A program made the position numbers and the translations under genes. From Microbacterium sp. RURRCA19A (lineage in GTDB: Bacteria > Actinomycetota > Actinomycetes > Actinomycetales > Microbacteriaceae): a stretch of DNA of 64,000 bases. This document shows, piece by piece, positions 26,314 to 34,931 of this stretch. Position 1 is the first letter of the stretch, and every line of letters begins with the position of its first letter. The DNA is taken from contig NZ_FTNQ01000002.1 in the NCBI RefSeq assembly GCF_900156455.1, positions 372,001-436,000 on the forward strand, in the 5' to 3' direction. Under the pieces are notes generated by a model. It saw nothing but the letters and a program-made list of their open reading frames with translations. It was not told the DNA's origin and did no database searches.

Positions 26314-26594
26314 CCCCTTCCCGGGACACCGGTCGCGTCTTCGTAGCCCTGTGCTCGTTGGTCATCGCGATCGGCGTCATCTTCATCGGAGCGTCGTTAC
26401 TCGCGGTTGCCGCGTTCGTGAACGGCATCACGATCGACGTTCCTTTTGTGGCCACGTTCAGAGGGTTCGTCGACTCGACGGGATCGAACGAGGTGACGGT
26501 GGACGGGTCATGGATGGCGGTGCTGGTCCTGATTGTTCTTCTCGCCGCGCCCCTGCCGTTCGTCGCGATGACACGTCACCTCGACCGCCCGTGA
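26301..26594 (+). CDS. Small two-helix membrane protein
   Basis: 97 residues with two hydrophobic helices (VFVALCSLVIAIGVIFIGAS and MAVLVLIVLLAAPLPFVAM) separated by a polar loop of about 30 residues. Normal high-GC codon use resumes here, so the gene belongs to the host side of the island. No clear ribosome-binding site precedes ATG 26301. Function unknown. It converges on the response regulator with 1 nt between. Confidence 0.55.
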   Translation: MRAIAPSRDTGRVFVALCSLVIAIGVIFIGASLLAVAAFVNGITIDVPFVATFRGFVDSTGSNEVTVDGSWMAVLVLIVLLAAPLPFVAMTRHLDRP

Positions 26595-26595
26595 C

Positions 26596-27201
26596 TCACA
26601 GCCACCCCCGCTCCACCGCCACCCGCACGGCATCCGCGCGATTCCGCCCGCCGGTCTTCCCGATGGCGCTGGACAGGTGATTCTTCACCGTCCCCTCCGA
26701 CAGGTGCACCATCCGTGCGATGTCCGCGATCGACCCTCCGGCGCGAGCTGCAGCCAACACGTCGGTCTCGCGCTCGGTCAGCGGTGAATCCCCCTGCGCC
26801 AGCGACTCGGCGGCCAGAACCGGATCGACGACCCGAAGCCCCTGCGAGACGCGCCGCACGGCATCCGCCAGCTCCGCCGCGGGCGTGTCCTTCACCACGA
26901 ACCCCGACGCCCCGGCCTGCATGGCCCGCGCGAGGTATCCGGGCCGGCCGAAGGTCGTGACGATGAGGGCGCGGCATCCAGGAACCTGCGTGCGCAGAAG
27001 AGACGCGGCGGCGATGCCGTCGATGCCGGGCATTTCGATGTCGAGCAGCGCCACGGTCGCCTCGGACGCGCGGGCGGCCTCGACCACCTCGTCGCCGCGG
27101 CCGACCTGCGCGACGACTTCGATGTCGGGCTCGAGGCCGAGCAGGGCCGCGAGGGCGCCGCGGACGAGGGCCTGATCGTCGGCGATGAGGAGGCGGATCA
27201 C
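26596..27201 (-). CDS. NarL/LuxR-type response regulator
   Basis: 201-residue two-component regulator. The receiver domain has acidic pocket IADD, phosphoacceptor D54 in LLDIEMPGIDG, and switch residues in VTTF and VKDTP. The C-terminal LuxR helix-turn-helix is LTERETDVLAAARAGGSIAD and VHLSEGTVKNHLS. The GTG at 27201 overlaps the kinase stop (GTGA), so the two are translationally coupled. It is the last gene of an ABC exporter-sensor operon, a layout typical of systems that sense the exporter's own substrate or envelope stress. Confidence 0.93.
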   Translation of the reverse strand: MIRLLIADDQALVRGALAALLGLEPDIEVVAQVGRGDEVVEAARASEATVALLDIEMPGIDGIAAASLLRTQVPGCRALIVTTFGRPGYLARAMQAGASGFVVKDTPAAELADAVRRVSQGLRVVDPVLAAESLAQGDSPLTERETDVLAAARAGGSIADIARMVHLSEGTVKNHLSSAIGKTGGRNRADAVRVAVERGWL

Positions 27202-28307
27202 CACGACACCTTCACACGGAATCCGCCGAGGTCGCTGCGACCCACGGTCATGCGCCCACCGGCAGTCTCGACGCGCTCGCGCAGACCGGCGAGTCCCGAG
27301 CCGGATGACGACGCGCCGGAAGGCCCGCGCCCGTCGTCCGCGACCTCCACCGACCGGGCATCCAGCGACACCCGACAGACGGATGCCTCGGCGTGCCGCA
27401 CCACGTTCGTCACCGCTTCGCGCACCACCCACCCCGCGAGCTCGCGCCGATCCGAGGGCACCTGATCCGTCGACCCGGGCAGCTCGGCCGCGACCCCGGC
27501 GCTCTCCAGTGCTGCGCGTGCCGCGGCGAGCTCGCCGCTGATGCTCACTCCCCTATATCCGTGCACCGTTGCGCGCACGTCTGCCAGCGCACCGCGCGAC
27601 AACTGCTCGATCTGCGCCACCTCGTCGCGGGCGGCCGGGGAGCCGGCATCCATCAGTCTTCCGGCCAGCTCGGCCTTCACCGTGATCACGGTCAGCGAGT
27701 GGCCGAGGATGTCGTGCACGTCGCGCGCGACCCGGCTGCGCTCGCGCTCGGCGGCGAGCTCGGCGACCTGCTCCTGCGCCGCCCGGAGTCGCTCGAGGGT
27801 GCGGATGTTCTGCATGAAGCTCAGCATCATGACTGAGACGGACAGGATGATCGCCGAGTTCAGGAAGCTCGTGAAGGTGTCGGCACCGGCCCACTCCCCC
27901 ACCGCGAACGACAGGGCGCTCAACAGCAGCACGATGAGCCAGGTCAGCCGCCGGCCGACGATCGAGACGGCTGCCGCGACGCCGACGAAGGTCCACATCC
28001 AGCGGATGTCGGCACCGATCCACGGGCTCAGGGTCAGACTCAGCGCGAACAGCAGCGCCGCCGGCAGGATCCGCAGCCCGACGGAGCGGGTCCGCCGTGC
28101 GAACGGCACGGACGCGAGGAACACCGCGGCGAAAGCCATCACGACGACCGTGCCCACCAGGTGAGCCGCGATCGTGGGCGTCTCCCACAGAGCCAGGAGT
28201 GTCGGGTACGTCCAGATCAGCGACAGCCCCGCTCCGAAGAACCAGCCCCGCGTGAACGAGCGGCGGCCCGAAGCGCGCACGCGCCCCGGGCCGGTCGTCT
28301 CGCTCAT
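27198..28307 (-). CDS. Sensor histidine kinase (HisKA_3/NarX type)
   Basis: 369-residue membrane kinase. The N-terminal half has five to six transmembrane helices with very short loops (for example HLVGTVVVMAFAAVFLASV and WLIVLLLSALSFAV), so it likely senses within the membrane. Phosphoacceptor His lies near residue 198 in RVARDVHDILGHSLTVI. The ATPase domain has the N box VVREAVTNVVRHAEA and the G boxes VADDGRGP and GSGLAGLRERV. The ATG at 28307 follows the permease stop by 20 nt; TATCGT 7 nt upstream on the minus strand might give an additional leaderless transcript. Confidence 0.92.
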   Translation of the reverse strand: MSETTGPGRVRASGRRSFTRGWFFGAGLSLIWTYPTLLALWETPTIAAHLVGTVVVMAFAAVFLASVPFARRTRSVGLRILPAALLFALSLTLSPWIGADIRWMWTFVGVAAAVSIVGRRLTWLIVLLLSALSFAVGEWAGADTFTSFLNSAIILSVSVMMLSFMQNIRTLERLRAAQEQVAELAAERERSRVARDVHDILGHSLTVITVKAELAGRLMDAGSPAARDEVAQIEQLSRGALADVRATVHGYRGVSISGELAAARAALESAGVAAELPGSTDQVPSDRRELAGWVVREAVTNVVRHAEASVCRVSLDARSVEVADDGRGPSGASSSGSGLAGLRERVETAGGRMTVGRSDLGGFRVKVSW

Positions 28308-28327
28308 GTCGTTCACGATAGAGCGGC

Positions 28328-29125
28328 TCACGAACGCCGCGTGTCCCGACGGAAGAAGTACACGGTGCCGGCGATGAACACCGCGAGCCACACCAGCGCG
28401 TTGATCAGGGCGCCGAGGTCGAAGGCATCCCCCGTCAGCGGCGCCCGCGCCAGCTCGGCGATGCCGTACACGGGCGTCAGCTTGCCGATCGTCTGCAGGA
28501 AGTCGGGCATCGACGAAAGCGGGTAGAACAGCCCGCCGAGGAACGACAGCAGCACCACCGCGAGGCTCGTGATCTGCGCGACGTTCTCGCCCGGCACCAT
28601 GTACCCGACCATGAGCCCGAGCGTCGTGAACACCGCGCTCGCCAGCAGCCACGCGGCGACACCCGTGACGATCCACTGGACCGCCGACAGCTCGACCCCG
28701 ACGAGGGATGCCACGACGTACGTCGCGACCACGGCGAGGAGTCCGAACACCATGCCGGCCAACAGCTTGATGATCACGTTGACCAAGGGATTCAGTGGCG
28801 TGAGGCGCAGCTGGCGCGTCCATCCCTGTGCGCGTTCGACGGCGACGGCCGCGCCGGTCTGCGTGGCCGACATCATCGCGCCGTACATCGCCATCGACAC
28901 CATGATGTACGCGGCCACCGACACTCCCCCATCGGCGATCGGCACCTGCGTGAGCGGCGTATCGAGCATCTGGTAGCCGATGATGAAGAACATCAGCACC
29001 GGGAACGCCACCGTGAAGAACAGCGCGCGCGGGTTGCGGAGCTTCCGCACCAGCTCGATCCGCAGATACGTGAGCGTGAAGCCGCCCAGGACGGGGACGG
29101 GACGGTCGAGGCTGATGGTGGTCAT
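28328..29125 (-). CDS. ABC-2 type exporter permease
   Basis: 265-residue integral membrane protein with six predicted helices, starting after a short cytoplasmic N-terminus (YLRIELVRKLRNPRALFFTV). The ABC-2 signature region is LLSFLGGLFYPLSSMPDFLQ followed by IGKLTPVYGIAELARAPLTG. It pairs with the ATPase encoded upstream (ATGA overlap at 29122-29125). The substrate is unknown; such systems in actinobacteria export lipids, antibiotics or peptides. Confidence 0.92.
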   Translation of the reverse strand: MTTISLDRPVPVLGGFTLTYLRIELVRKLRNPRALFFTVAFPVLMFFIIGYQMLDTPLTQVPIADGGVSVAAYIMVSMAMYGAMMSATQTGAAVAVERAQGWTRQLRLTPLNPLVNVIIKLLAGMVFGLLAVVATYVVASLVGVELSAVQWIVTGVAAWLLASAVFTTLGLMVGYMVPGENVAQITSLAVVLLSFLGGLFYPLSSMPDFLQTIGKLTPVYGIAELARAPLTGDAFDLGALINALVWLAVFIAGTVYFFRRDTRRS

Positions 29126-30057
29126 CGGGTTGCTCCGTTCGAGGCGTCGGCGGATGCCGGGGAGTCGATGGTGAGAGCGACGAACACGCTCTCGAGGTTC
29201 TGCGCGGTGATCTGCAGATCCCGCGCGGCGGTGGTGGTCAGCAGGTGACGCGCGAGGGCGTCGGAGTCCCGCGTGTGCAGCGTCACGCGCTCGCCCGCGG
29301 CCTCGACCGAATCGACGCCGGGGAGCGACGCGAGCGCCGTGATGTCGGCATCCGGGATCGTCGCCTGCACCACCCGACCCGACACGAGGTTCTTGATCTC
29401 GGCGGTCGTGCCGTCGGCGACGATCTGCCCGCGGCTCATCAGCACGATGCGGTCGGCGTACTCGTCGGCCTCTTCGAGGTAGTGCGTCGCGAACATCACG
29501 GTGCGGCCGCGGGCGGCATCCGTCCGGATCGCGTTCCAGAACGAGCGGCGCGCCTCGACGTCCATGCCCGTGGTCGGCTCGTCGAGGATCAGCAGCGCCG
29601 GATCGCTCACGAGCGCCATCGCGAAACGCAGCCGCTGCTGCTCGCCGCCCGAGCAGAGGCCCACGCGGCGGTTCGCCAGATCCCGGATGCCAGCTCGCTC
29701 CAACGCCTCGTCCACGGGACGCTTCTCGGCGAACAGGGATGCCGTGAGCTCGACCGTCTCGCGGACCGTGAGGTCTTTCAGCAGGCCCCCGGTCTGCAGG
29801 ACGGCGGAGACGAGGCCGCGCGAGACGGCGCCGCGCGGGGTGTGCCCGAAGACGCTGATGGAGCCCGCGTCCGGGTTCGTGAGGCCGAGGATCATGTCGA
29901 TCGTCGTGGTCTTGCCGGCGCCGTTCGGGCCGAGGAACGCCACGATCTCGCCGGGCTGCACGCGCAGATCGACGCCGCGGACGGCGTGGACGGAGCCGAA
30001 GCTCTTGACGACGCCCCGCGCGTCGATCGCGGCGGGGGCGGGGGTGGAGGAGGTCAT
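29122..30057 (-). CDS. ABC-2 exporter ATP-binding protein
   Basis: 311-residue ABC ATPase. Walker A FLGPNGAGKTT, Q-loop region VLQTGGLLKDLTV, signature CSGGEQQRLRFAMAL (a C-S-G-G-E variant of LSGGQ), Walker B LLILDEPTTGMD and the switch His in MFATHYLEEADEYAD. A C-terminal regulatory extension of about 80 residues follows. First gene of the ATPase-permease-kinase-regulator operon. No strong promoter box was recognised in the 77-nt gap upstream. Confidence 0.94.
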   Translation of the reverse strand: MTSSTPAPAAIDARGVVKSFGSVHAVRGVDLRVQPGEIVAFLGPNGAGKTTTIDMILGLTNPDAGSISVFGHTPRGAVSRGLVSAVLQTGGLLKDLTVRETVELTASLFAEKRPVDEALERAGIRDLANRRVGLCSGGEQQRLRFAMALVSDPALLILDEPTTGMDVEARRSFWNAIRTDAARGRTVMFATHYLEEADEYADRIVLMSRGQIVADGTTAEIKNLVSGRVVQATIPDADITALASLPGVDSVEAAGERVTLHTRDSDALARHLLTTTAARDLQITAQNLESVFVALTIDSPASADASNGATR

Positions 30058-30134
30058 GTCCTCATGCTGGCGCGGCCGCGGGCCCCGTGCCCGGGGCGGG
30101 GGTCACCTTGTGGGGGTGACGTTCGTCATGGGTG

Positions 30135-30605
30135 CTACGGCGCTTCGGTCGCGGGAGGTTGCGCGCATCGTGAGGTCGACAGGAGATCGACGACGACTCG
30201 CTCTTCGCGAGTGAGCACGGAGACGTCGACAGTGCTGTTCGCGTAGCCCGTGCCGATGAAGCTGACCGCCGGGTAGCTCAGCTCGAGGCGTGTCTCCTCG
30301 ACGCGGAAGTCCTCACCGAGGGCTTCGGGGAGTTCGTCGACGAACGCCTGACCGTCGAAGCCCTCGGGCGTCTCGATGGTCCACTGACCCGTATAGAAGA
30401 CCCCGTCTCCCGAACATCCGAACGGCTTGTCGGAGGGATTCTTGTCGACCCTGAGGCCGGCCGGGAGTTCGTCGACGACGCGCTGCATCGCCGCCTGCGC
30501 TTCGCCGCGCACCGTGTCGTAGGTCGGCAGCGGGGTCGGTGTGCAGCCGGTGAGGGCCAGCGCGGCTGCCGTGAGGAGTGCGAGCGCGGGGCGGGTGGCA
30601 TCCAT
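30135..30605 (-). CDS. Putative lipoprotein
   Basis: 156-residue exported protein. The signal sequence ends in the lipobox LALTGC, giving a lipid-anchored mature protein. The mature part is a small alpha/beta domain (QAAMQRVVDELPAGLRV, then GVFYTGQWTIETPEGFDG). Two further cysteines (FGCSGDG and STSRC) could form a disulfide. ATG 30605 is chosen because the signal peptide begins there. It is the last gene of the hydrolase-lipoprotein operon and may be a distant paralogue of the preceding lipoprotein. Confidence 0.8.
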   Translation of the reverse strand: MDATRPALALLTAAALALTGCTPTPLPTYDTVRGEAQAAMQRVVDELPAGLRVDKNPSDKPFGCSGDGVFYTGQWTIETPEGFDGQAFVDELPEALGEDFRVEETRLELSYPAVSFIGTGYANSTVDVSVLTREERVVVDLLSTSRCAQPPATEAP

Positions 30606-30655
30606 GCGCTTCCGGGCGGTCGGGCGACTCGTTGCGCGGCGATCGAGGCAGTGCG

Positions 30656-31138
30656 TCAGGAACTCGGCGCTGGCGTGGGGATGTCGTCGTAGTAGTCGAA
30701 CGGGTCGCCCGGCACGCACACTCCGCCGAGGCTGATCGTGTATCCCGGCGCAGTGCCGAAGGAGATGGCGTTGACGGGACCGCCCCGACCGAACACGGTG
30801 GGCGTGGGATCGTTGACGATTCGAGTCTCGATGCCGATCGAGGTCCAGTAGTCGGCAACGCGTTGCGCGTCGGCGCTGGGATCATCGCCGCTCACCCTTG
30901 CGTACGCGCCGTGCCCGAAGGTGACCCCTCCCGCGCCATCGACTGTGCACTCTTCGGGAATGGGGCTCCCATTTCGATCCCGGACCCAGTCGGCCGCCCC
31001 CGCGGCTGCAATCGTGCCATCCAGGACGCTATTTGTTTGATCACGGGCTTCGATGGGTGTCATGACGTCTCCTCCGGGCGCGCATGCCGACAATGCCAAC
31101 GTGATGGCGACGGCAAGTAGGACAAGGACTTTCTTCAC
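30656..31138 (-). CDS. Putative lipoprotein
   Basis: 160-residue lipoprotein. The signal is KKVLVLLAVAITLALSAC with lipobox LSAC. The mature domain contains VLDGTIAAAGAADWV and a cysteine pair (EECTVDG and GGVCVPGD). The GTG start overlaps the hydrolase stop (GTGA), showing translational coupling. Function unknown; coupling to a predicted secreted or surface esterase suggests a joint envelope role. Confidence 0.82.
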   Translation of the reverse strand: MKKVLVLLAVAITLALSACAPGGDVMTPIEARDQTNSVLDGTIAAAGAADWVRDRNGSPIPEECTVDGAGGVTFGHGAYARVSGDDPSADAQRVADYWTSIGIETRIVNDPTPTVFGRGGPVNAISFGTAPGYTISLGGVCVPGDPFDYYDDIPTPAPSS

Positions 31139-32517
31139 AGGCTGAACCCCGGGTTCTGGATGACCTCTTCCCAGTACGAGCGAAGAGGGTTTCCGTCAGA
31201 TGTATGTTGAGGACGCGAAATTCCGCCTGTCTGAGTTGTGGCCCTCGCGATGTTCTGCAACGACTCAGTACCGCGGTCGAAATATCCCAATCCATCGCCG
31301 CTTTGCATCAGGGCGCTGTGATCGGTCACGGGGTACATGCCGTTATCTCCGTCGGTCCCAAAGACCTGAGCGCCGAATCCGGCTGTGCTCGGGTCCACGG
31401 GGTGACGGTCGCTCATTCGACCAGTCCAAGCCCACTGATCGCCCGCCTGCGGTGAGATCAGAGGGAGAGTATTCCGTGCCTGGCCTGCGTAGACACGCTC
31501 CGCGTTCAGATCCTCGGCAGCATCGATTGCGGGAGGCAGACCCGCCGACCCCACGCTGACGAACGTGTCGACGCGCGGCGTTTCCGGCAGAGTCAAGGCG
31601 AGCGATGCGGTTGTCGTGCCGTACGAATGACCGATGACATCCAAGCCCGCACTCGGGCTGACGGTGCTCTCGACCCCTGCCAAAGCCCGGCTGAGCTTCT
31701 GCGCGCCTACCTGAGCTCGCTCGTCGCCCATCACGTCAAAGCCGCCTTGCAGGACGGGCACGGGAGGTGTTTCGTACCCGATCCAGGCGATTGTGGCTCG
31801 TTTGCTGCCTGGGTCTTCCAAGTTCTGTTGGTCGTAGAGTCTCTGCGCGACGGTGGTCCAGCCAACCATGTCACTAGTGGTGGTGCCCATACCCGGAACG
31901 GCGAAAGAAACCTGATCGGCCGAATCTAGGTCGTCGATCGCTACCGCTGCGAGCGGTGGCCAGCTGTCGGACATCGACACAAGGCTGCGGCGCGGGGCGT
32001 CAGGGGGAGAGAGCAGAGCTTTCTCGATGTTGAGCAGGTTCTCGAGTCGGTGCATGACCACTTCGGTTTGGACGCGGCTACCTCCGCCCACACCGTAACC
32101 GGGCTCCCATGCGGATGCAGGTCTCTCCTCTATTGCTTTCAACTGCGCGCGCAGGTTCGCAATTTCTCGCTCGAGCGTTTTCCGGTTTGCCTGGTCACGG
32201 GAAACGTACGAGATGCCCTCCAGGTTGCCGATGAGGGGCGAAGCGCCCGAGATGAGCGCTGCAATGGTTGCGGCATCCAGGCCCTTCCACCACTCGACCA
32301 CGACGTTCGGTGCGGGCGGATGGTCACGCACAAGCGCGCTCCAGTCGGGGTGCTCTGACAGAAGGTTTTCCACGTTGCCGGGTGGTGCGGATGCCAACCG
32401 GTGGAGGACGGACATCGACACGGTGTCCGCGAACGCCGTCGCACGCTCCTTCAGAGGGTCGGACGCGGCGGGTGCCGCCGCCGGCAGAGTGACGGCGGGA
32501 TCGCCGATCCGCTTCAA
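31135..32517 (-). CDS. Alpha/beta hydrolase, DUF1023-type, N-terminus uncertain
   Basis: 460-residue protein. An N-terminal helical half (VEWWKGLDAATIAALISG, then a coiled coil near TLEREIANLRAQLKAIEE) is followed by an alpha/beta-hydrolase domain with nucleophile elbow VIGHSYGTTTA. The likely acid lies in VFGTDGDNGMYPV, and the His near VTDHSALMQSG. The substrate is unknown. The only start in this frame is TTG 32517, inside the preceding ORF. Deleting one T (32516/32517) would instead join it to that ORF as a single product beginning at ATG 32749. The true protein is therefore probably longer and frameshifted here. Confidence 0.8.
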   Translation of the reverse strand: MKRIGDPAVTLPAAAPAASDPLKERATAFADTVSMSVLHRLASAPPGNVENLLSEHPDWSALVRDHPPAPNVVVEWWKGLDAATIAALISGASPLIGNLEGISYVSRDQANRKTLEREIANLRAQLKAIEERPASAWEPGYGVGGGSRVQTEVVMHRLENLLNIEKALLSPPDAPRRSLVSMSDSWPPLAAVAIDDLDSADQVSFAVPGMGTTTSDMVGWTTVAQRLYDQQNLEDPGSKRATIAWIGYETPPVPVLQGGFDVMGDERAQVGAQKLSRALAGVESTVSPSAGLDVIGHSYGTTTASLALTLPETPRVDTFVSVGSAGLPPAIDAAEDLNAERVYAGQARNTLPLISPQAGDQWAWTGRMSDRHPVDPSTAGFGAQVFGTDGDNGMYPVTDHSALMQSGDGLGYFDRGTESLQNIARATTQTGGISRPQHTSDGNPLRSYWEEVIQNPGFSL

Positions 32518-32749
32518 GTCCTGCGATCATCTCGGCTGCGTGTGCGGTCAGGGATGGGCCGCTCTGTCGGCGAGAGGCGAACACCGCCTCGAGTGCGTCC
32601 CGGACCCCGGCTGCATCGTTCTTCAGAGCGGCGGTCGCATCATCGACGGCTGTGACAGCCTGTGCGGCGGCCGTCGTCGCGTCGTCCAGGCAGGACGCGA
32701 CGTCGGTGACGAGCGCCGTCACAGCCGTGGCATCCACCGAGTACCGCAT
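32324..32749 (-). CDS. DUF6507/WXG-like helical protein, probably the N-terminus of the hydrolase
   Basis: ATG 32749 with TAGGTT 6 nt upstream (leaderless context). Residues 1-78 are a helical WXG/ESX-target-like domain (MRYSVDATAVTALVTDVASC, AAGVRDALEAVFASRRQSG, SLTAHAAEMIAGL). After that the frame turns Arg-rich and reads antisense-like text through the hydrolase gene to 32324, which is not convincing. Switching frame at 32516 gives IAGL followed by KRIGDPAVT and the hydrolase. I read this as one fused gene (31135-32749) carrying a one-base insertion, or as a short upstream gene with a long artificial tail. Confidence 0.5.
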   Translation of the reverse strand: MRYSVDATAVTALVTDVASCLDDATTAAAQAVTAVDDATAALKNDAAGVRDALEAVFASRRQSGPSLTAHAAEMIAGLEADRRSRRHSAGGGTRRVRPSEGACDGVRGHRVDVRPPPVGIRTTRQRGKPSVRAPRLERACA

Positions 32750-32755
32750 CGTCCC

Positions 32756-32761
32756 AACCTA
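32756..32761 (-). promoter_or_regulatory. -10 box TAGGTT, leaderless start
   Basis: Minus-strand TAGGTT ends 6 nt before the ATG at 32749. It supports this ATG as the 5' end of the hydrolase-lipoprotein operon. Confidence 0.5.
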
Positions 32762-32838
32762 ACCGGGGTCGCCGCGCGCATTCGGAGGGTTGTGGACAAT
32801 CTCATCCTGCTCTCATCTCCGACCGGGAGAAGTCCCGG

Positions 32839-33669
32839 TCAGGCCGGCTTCGACGCCCGAATTGTGTAGCTCAGCGGCATGACCGACGGCTGCTCGGTGA
32901 GGGCGTATTCGCCGTCGGGGCGCAGCGTCATGCGGCCGGGTAGCGCCTCCCACGGCACGCTGTCGTGCTCGATGAGCGCGTCGAGCCGCAGCCCACGGTC
33001 GAGCAGCGCCGTGACGATCTCGCCGAGGCTGCGGTTCCACTCGTACGTCCGGGTGGATTGCAGCGGCGCCGACACCTCGACGTAGGTGCTGTCGTCATCC
33101 CATTCCAGCGGTGCGGGTTGCTCGAAGTACGGGAACGTCAGCGTGAGTCCCGGGAGCGTCTCGTTCATCGACCACAGCACCGGGTGGCCCTCGCGGATGT
33201 GCAGCGTGCCGCCCGGAGCGAGCAGCTCCGCGACGACTCCGGCCCATTCCGTGATCGACGGCAGCCAGCAAAGGGCCCCGATACCCGTGTAGACGAGGTC
33301 GAACTCCGCCGCGGGCAAGACATCGGTGGCGTGAGAAACGTCCGATTGGACGAAATCGACGGCATCCCCGGTCTCGGCCACGAGCCGCCGAGCTTCGACG
33401 ATGGCGTTCTCCGAGAAGTCCAGGCCCGTGACCCGGGCGCCGAGGCGCGCGAGCGACAGCGTGTCGGTGCCGATGTGGCATTGGAGGTGCACGGCGCGCT
33501 TGCCGGTCAGGTCGCCGAGGAGCGCTTGATCGAACCGCACGACATCGCTCAGCGCGTCTCGGTCCTCCACGTAGCGCAGCACGCCGTAGCCCGATCCGTC
33601 GCGGGCGGCGTGAAGGGTGGCGCGCTCGTTCCAGTTGGCGCGGTTCGCATCGAGGTACTCGGTGGTCAT
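32839..33669 (-). CDS. Class I SAM-dependent methyltransferase
   Basis: 276-residue cytosolic methyltransferase. Motif I is modified (AVHLQCHIGTDTLSLARLGA), motif II is VTGLDFSENAI, motif III is VDFVQSDVSH, and VYTGIGALCWLPSI follows. This CHIG-type version occurs in small-molecule methyltransferases; the C-terminal 90 residues form an added beta-rich lid. GGAAGGGA precedes ATG 33669. It is divergent from the ATP-grasp gene. The substrate is unknown; detoxification or sulfur-compound methylation would fit the neighbours but is not shown. Confidence 0.87.
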   Translation of the reverse strand: MTTEYLDANRANWNERATLHAARDGSGYGVLRYVEDRDALSDVVRFDQALLGDLTGKRAVHLQCHIGTDTLSLARLGARVTGLDFSENAIVEARRLVAETGDAVDFVQSDVSHATDVLPAAEFDLVYTGIGALCWLPSITEWAGVVAELLAPGGTLHIREGHPVLWSMNETLPGLTLTFPYFEQPAPLEWDDDSTYVEVSAPLQSTRTYEWNRSLGEIVTALLDRGLRLDALIEHDSVPWEALPGRMTLRPDGEYALTEQPSVMPLSYTIRASKPA

Positions 33670-33989
33670 GGCATCCCTTCCGACGGCACAGCCTTGCGAC
33701 GATACACATCCGGATGCCAGGTCACCAGGCCGAAGTGCCGGCCCAGGAGAAGGTGCTGGCGGCGGCAAACCCGAACGGCCACCGCCAGCACCGGGCGCCG
33801 ACGATGCCGGAAAGTCCGTCGGCGCAATGCGGGAGGGCTCCGTGGCGATGACACCAGCGGAGTGGGGGACCTCCCTATAAACAGGACCCGATCGGGTTCG
33901 GATCATGACGGGACGACACGAAGAACTTGCGTGGCGCCGGATGACGACACCCGCCCGTCGTGTCCGGGGTCCGGGTTAGCCTGACGGGC
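33670..33989. other. 320-nt divergent intergenic region with a hairpin
   Basis: Contains a perfect 11-bp inverted repeat (33752-33762 with 33782-33792, 19-nt loop) in its centre and TAGCCT (33977-33982) at the right end. No ORF with convincing codon use lies here. The hairpin could be a structured leader or a regulator site. I could not match it to a known riboswitch. Confidence 0.5.
33977..33982 (+). promoter_or_regulatory. -10 box TAGCCT, leaderless start of the ATP-grasp gene
   Basis: TAGCCT ends 7 nt before the ATG at 33990. Confidence 0.55.
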
Positions 33990-34931
33990 ATGTCGGGCAG
34001 TGTGTACGTGATCCATGAGAACCCCCAGTGGCTTCCGCCGTTCCAGGCGGCCTTCGAGGCGGAAGGGGTGCCGCTGGAGGAGTGGCTGCTGACCGATGGG
34101 TCCATCGATCTCTCCGTCGAGCCCCCCGAGGGCGTGTTCTGGTCGCGGCTGAGCGCGTCCGCCCACACCCGCGATCACGCGGCGAGCAAAGAGTACGGTC
34201 GCGCCGTGCTGCGGTGGCTCTCGTCGTGGGGCCGCACGGTCGTCAACGGCGCGGACGTGCTCGAGCTCGAGGTCAGCAAGGTCGCGCAGCACGCGGCGCT
34301 GCGCCACGCGGGTGTCGAGGTGCCGCGCACGTCGGCGGTGTTCGGGCGCGCTGGGCTGCCCGCGAAGGCCCGCGAGTTCGAGGCGCCGTTCATCAGCAAG
34401 CACAACCAGGGCGGCAAGGGCCTGGGCGTGCGCCGATGGGAGTCCCACGCCGAGTTCGCGGCGTGGGTCGACGGCCCCGACTTCGAGCCCTCGCCCGACG
34501 GCATCACCCTGCTGCAAGAGCTCCTCGTCGCCCGCGCGCCGTTCATCACGCGCGCCGAGTTCGTCGGGGGCGAGTTCGTCTACGCCGTGCGCGTGGACAC
34601 GAGCGCGGGCAGCTTCGAGCTCTGCCCGGCCGAGGCGTGCGCGATCCCCGGTGCCGACGGCGTGGAGCCCGAGCCGCTGTTCCGTCTTCGCGACGACGTC
34701 GACCCCGCGCTCATCGACCGCTACCTGGCGTTCCTCGCGGCCGAGGGCATCGGCGTCGCCGGCATCGAGTTCATCGAGACGCGTGACGGACGCACCGTCA
34801 CCTACGACGTGAACACCAACACGAACTACAACCCCGACGTCGAGGCATCCGCTCCGCGTTCCGGTCCGCGCCAGATCGCACGCTGGCTCGGCGCTCTGCT
34901 GCCGCACCAGGCGGTGGGTGTGCGTGGCTGA
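33990..34931 (+). CDS. RimK-like ATP-grasp ligase
   Basis: 313-residue ATP-grasp enzyme, a class that joins a carboxylate to an amine through an acyl phosphate. The ATP-grasp core is visible: APFISKHNQGGKGLGVRRW (ATP-binding Lys and Gly-rich loop), TLLQELLVARAPFITRAEFV, and the metal-binding end IEFIETRDGRTVTYDVNTNT. The N-terminal domain holds VYVIHENPQWLPPF and FWSRLSASAHTRDHAASKEY. Its stop overlaps the start of the MetY-like gene, so the two are coupled. The product is unknown; an amino-acid ligase acting with sulfur amino-acid metabolism is a reasonable guess. Confidence 0.87.
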   Translation: MSGSVYVIHENPQWLPPFQAAFEAEGVPLEEWLLTDGSIDLSVEPPEGVFWSRLSASAHTRDHAASKEYGRAVLRWLSSWGRTVVNGADVLELEVSKVAQHAALRHAGVEVPRTSAVFGRAGLPAKAREFEAPFISKHNQGGKGLGVRRWESHAEFAAWVDGPDFEPSPDGITLLQELLVARAPFITRAEFVGGEFVYAVRVDTSAGSFELCPAEACAIPGADGVEPEPLFRLRDDVDPALIDRYLAFLAAEGIGVAGIEFIETRDGRTVTYDVNTNTNYNPDVEASAPRSGPRQIARWLGALLPHQAVGVRG

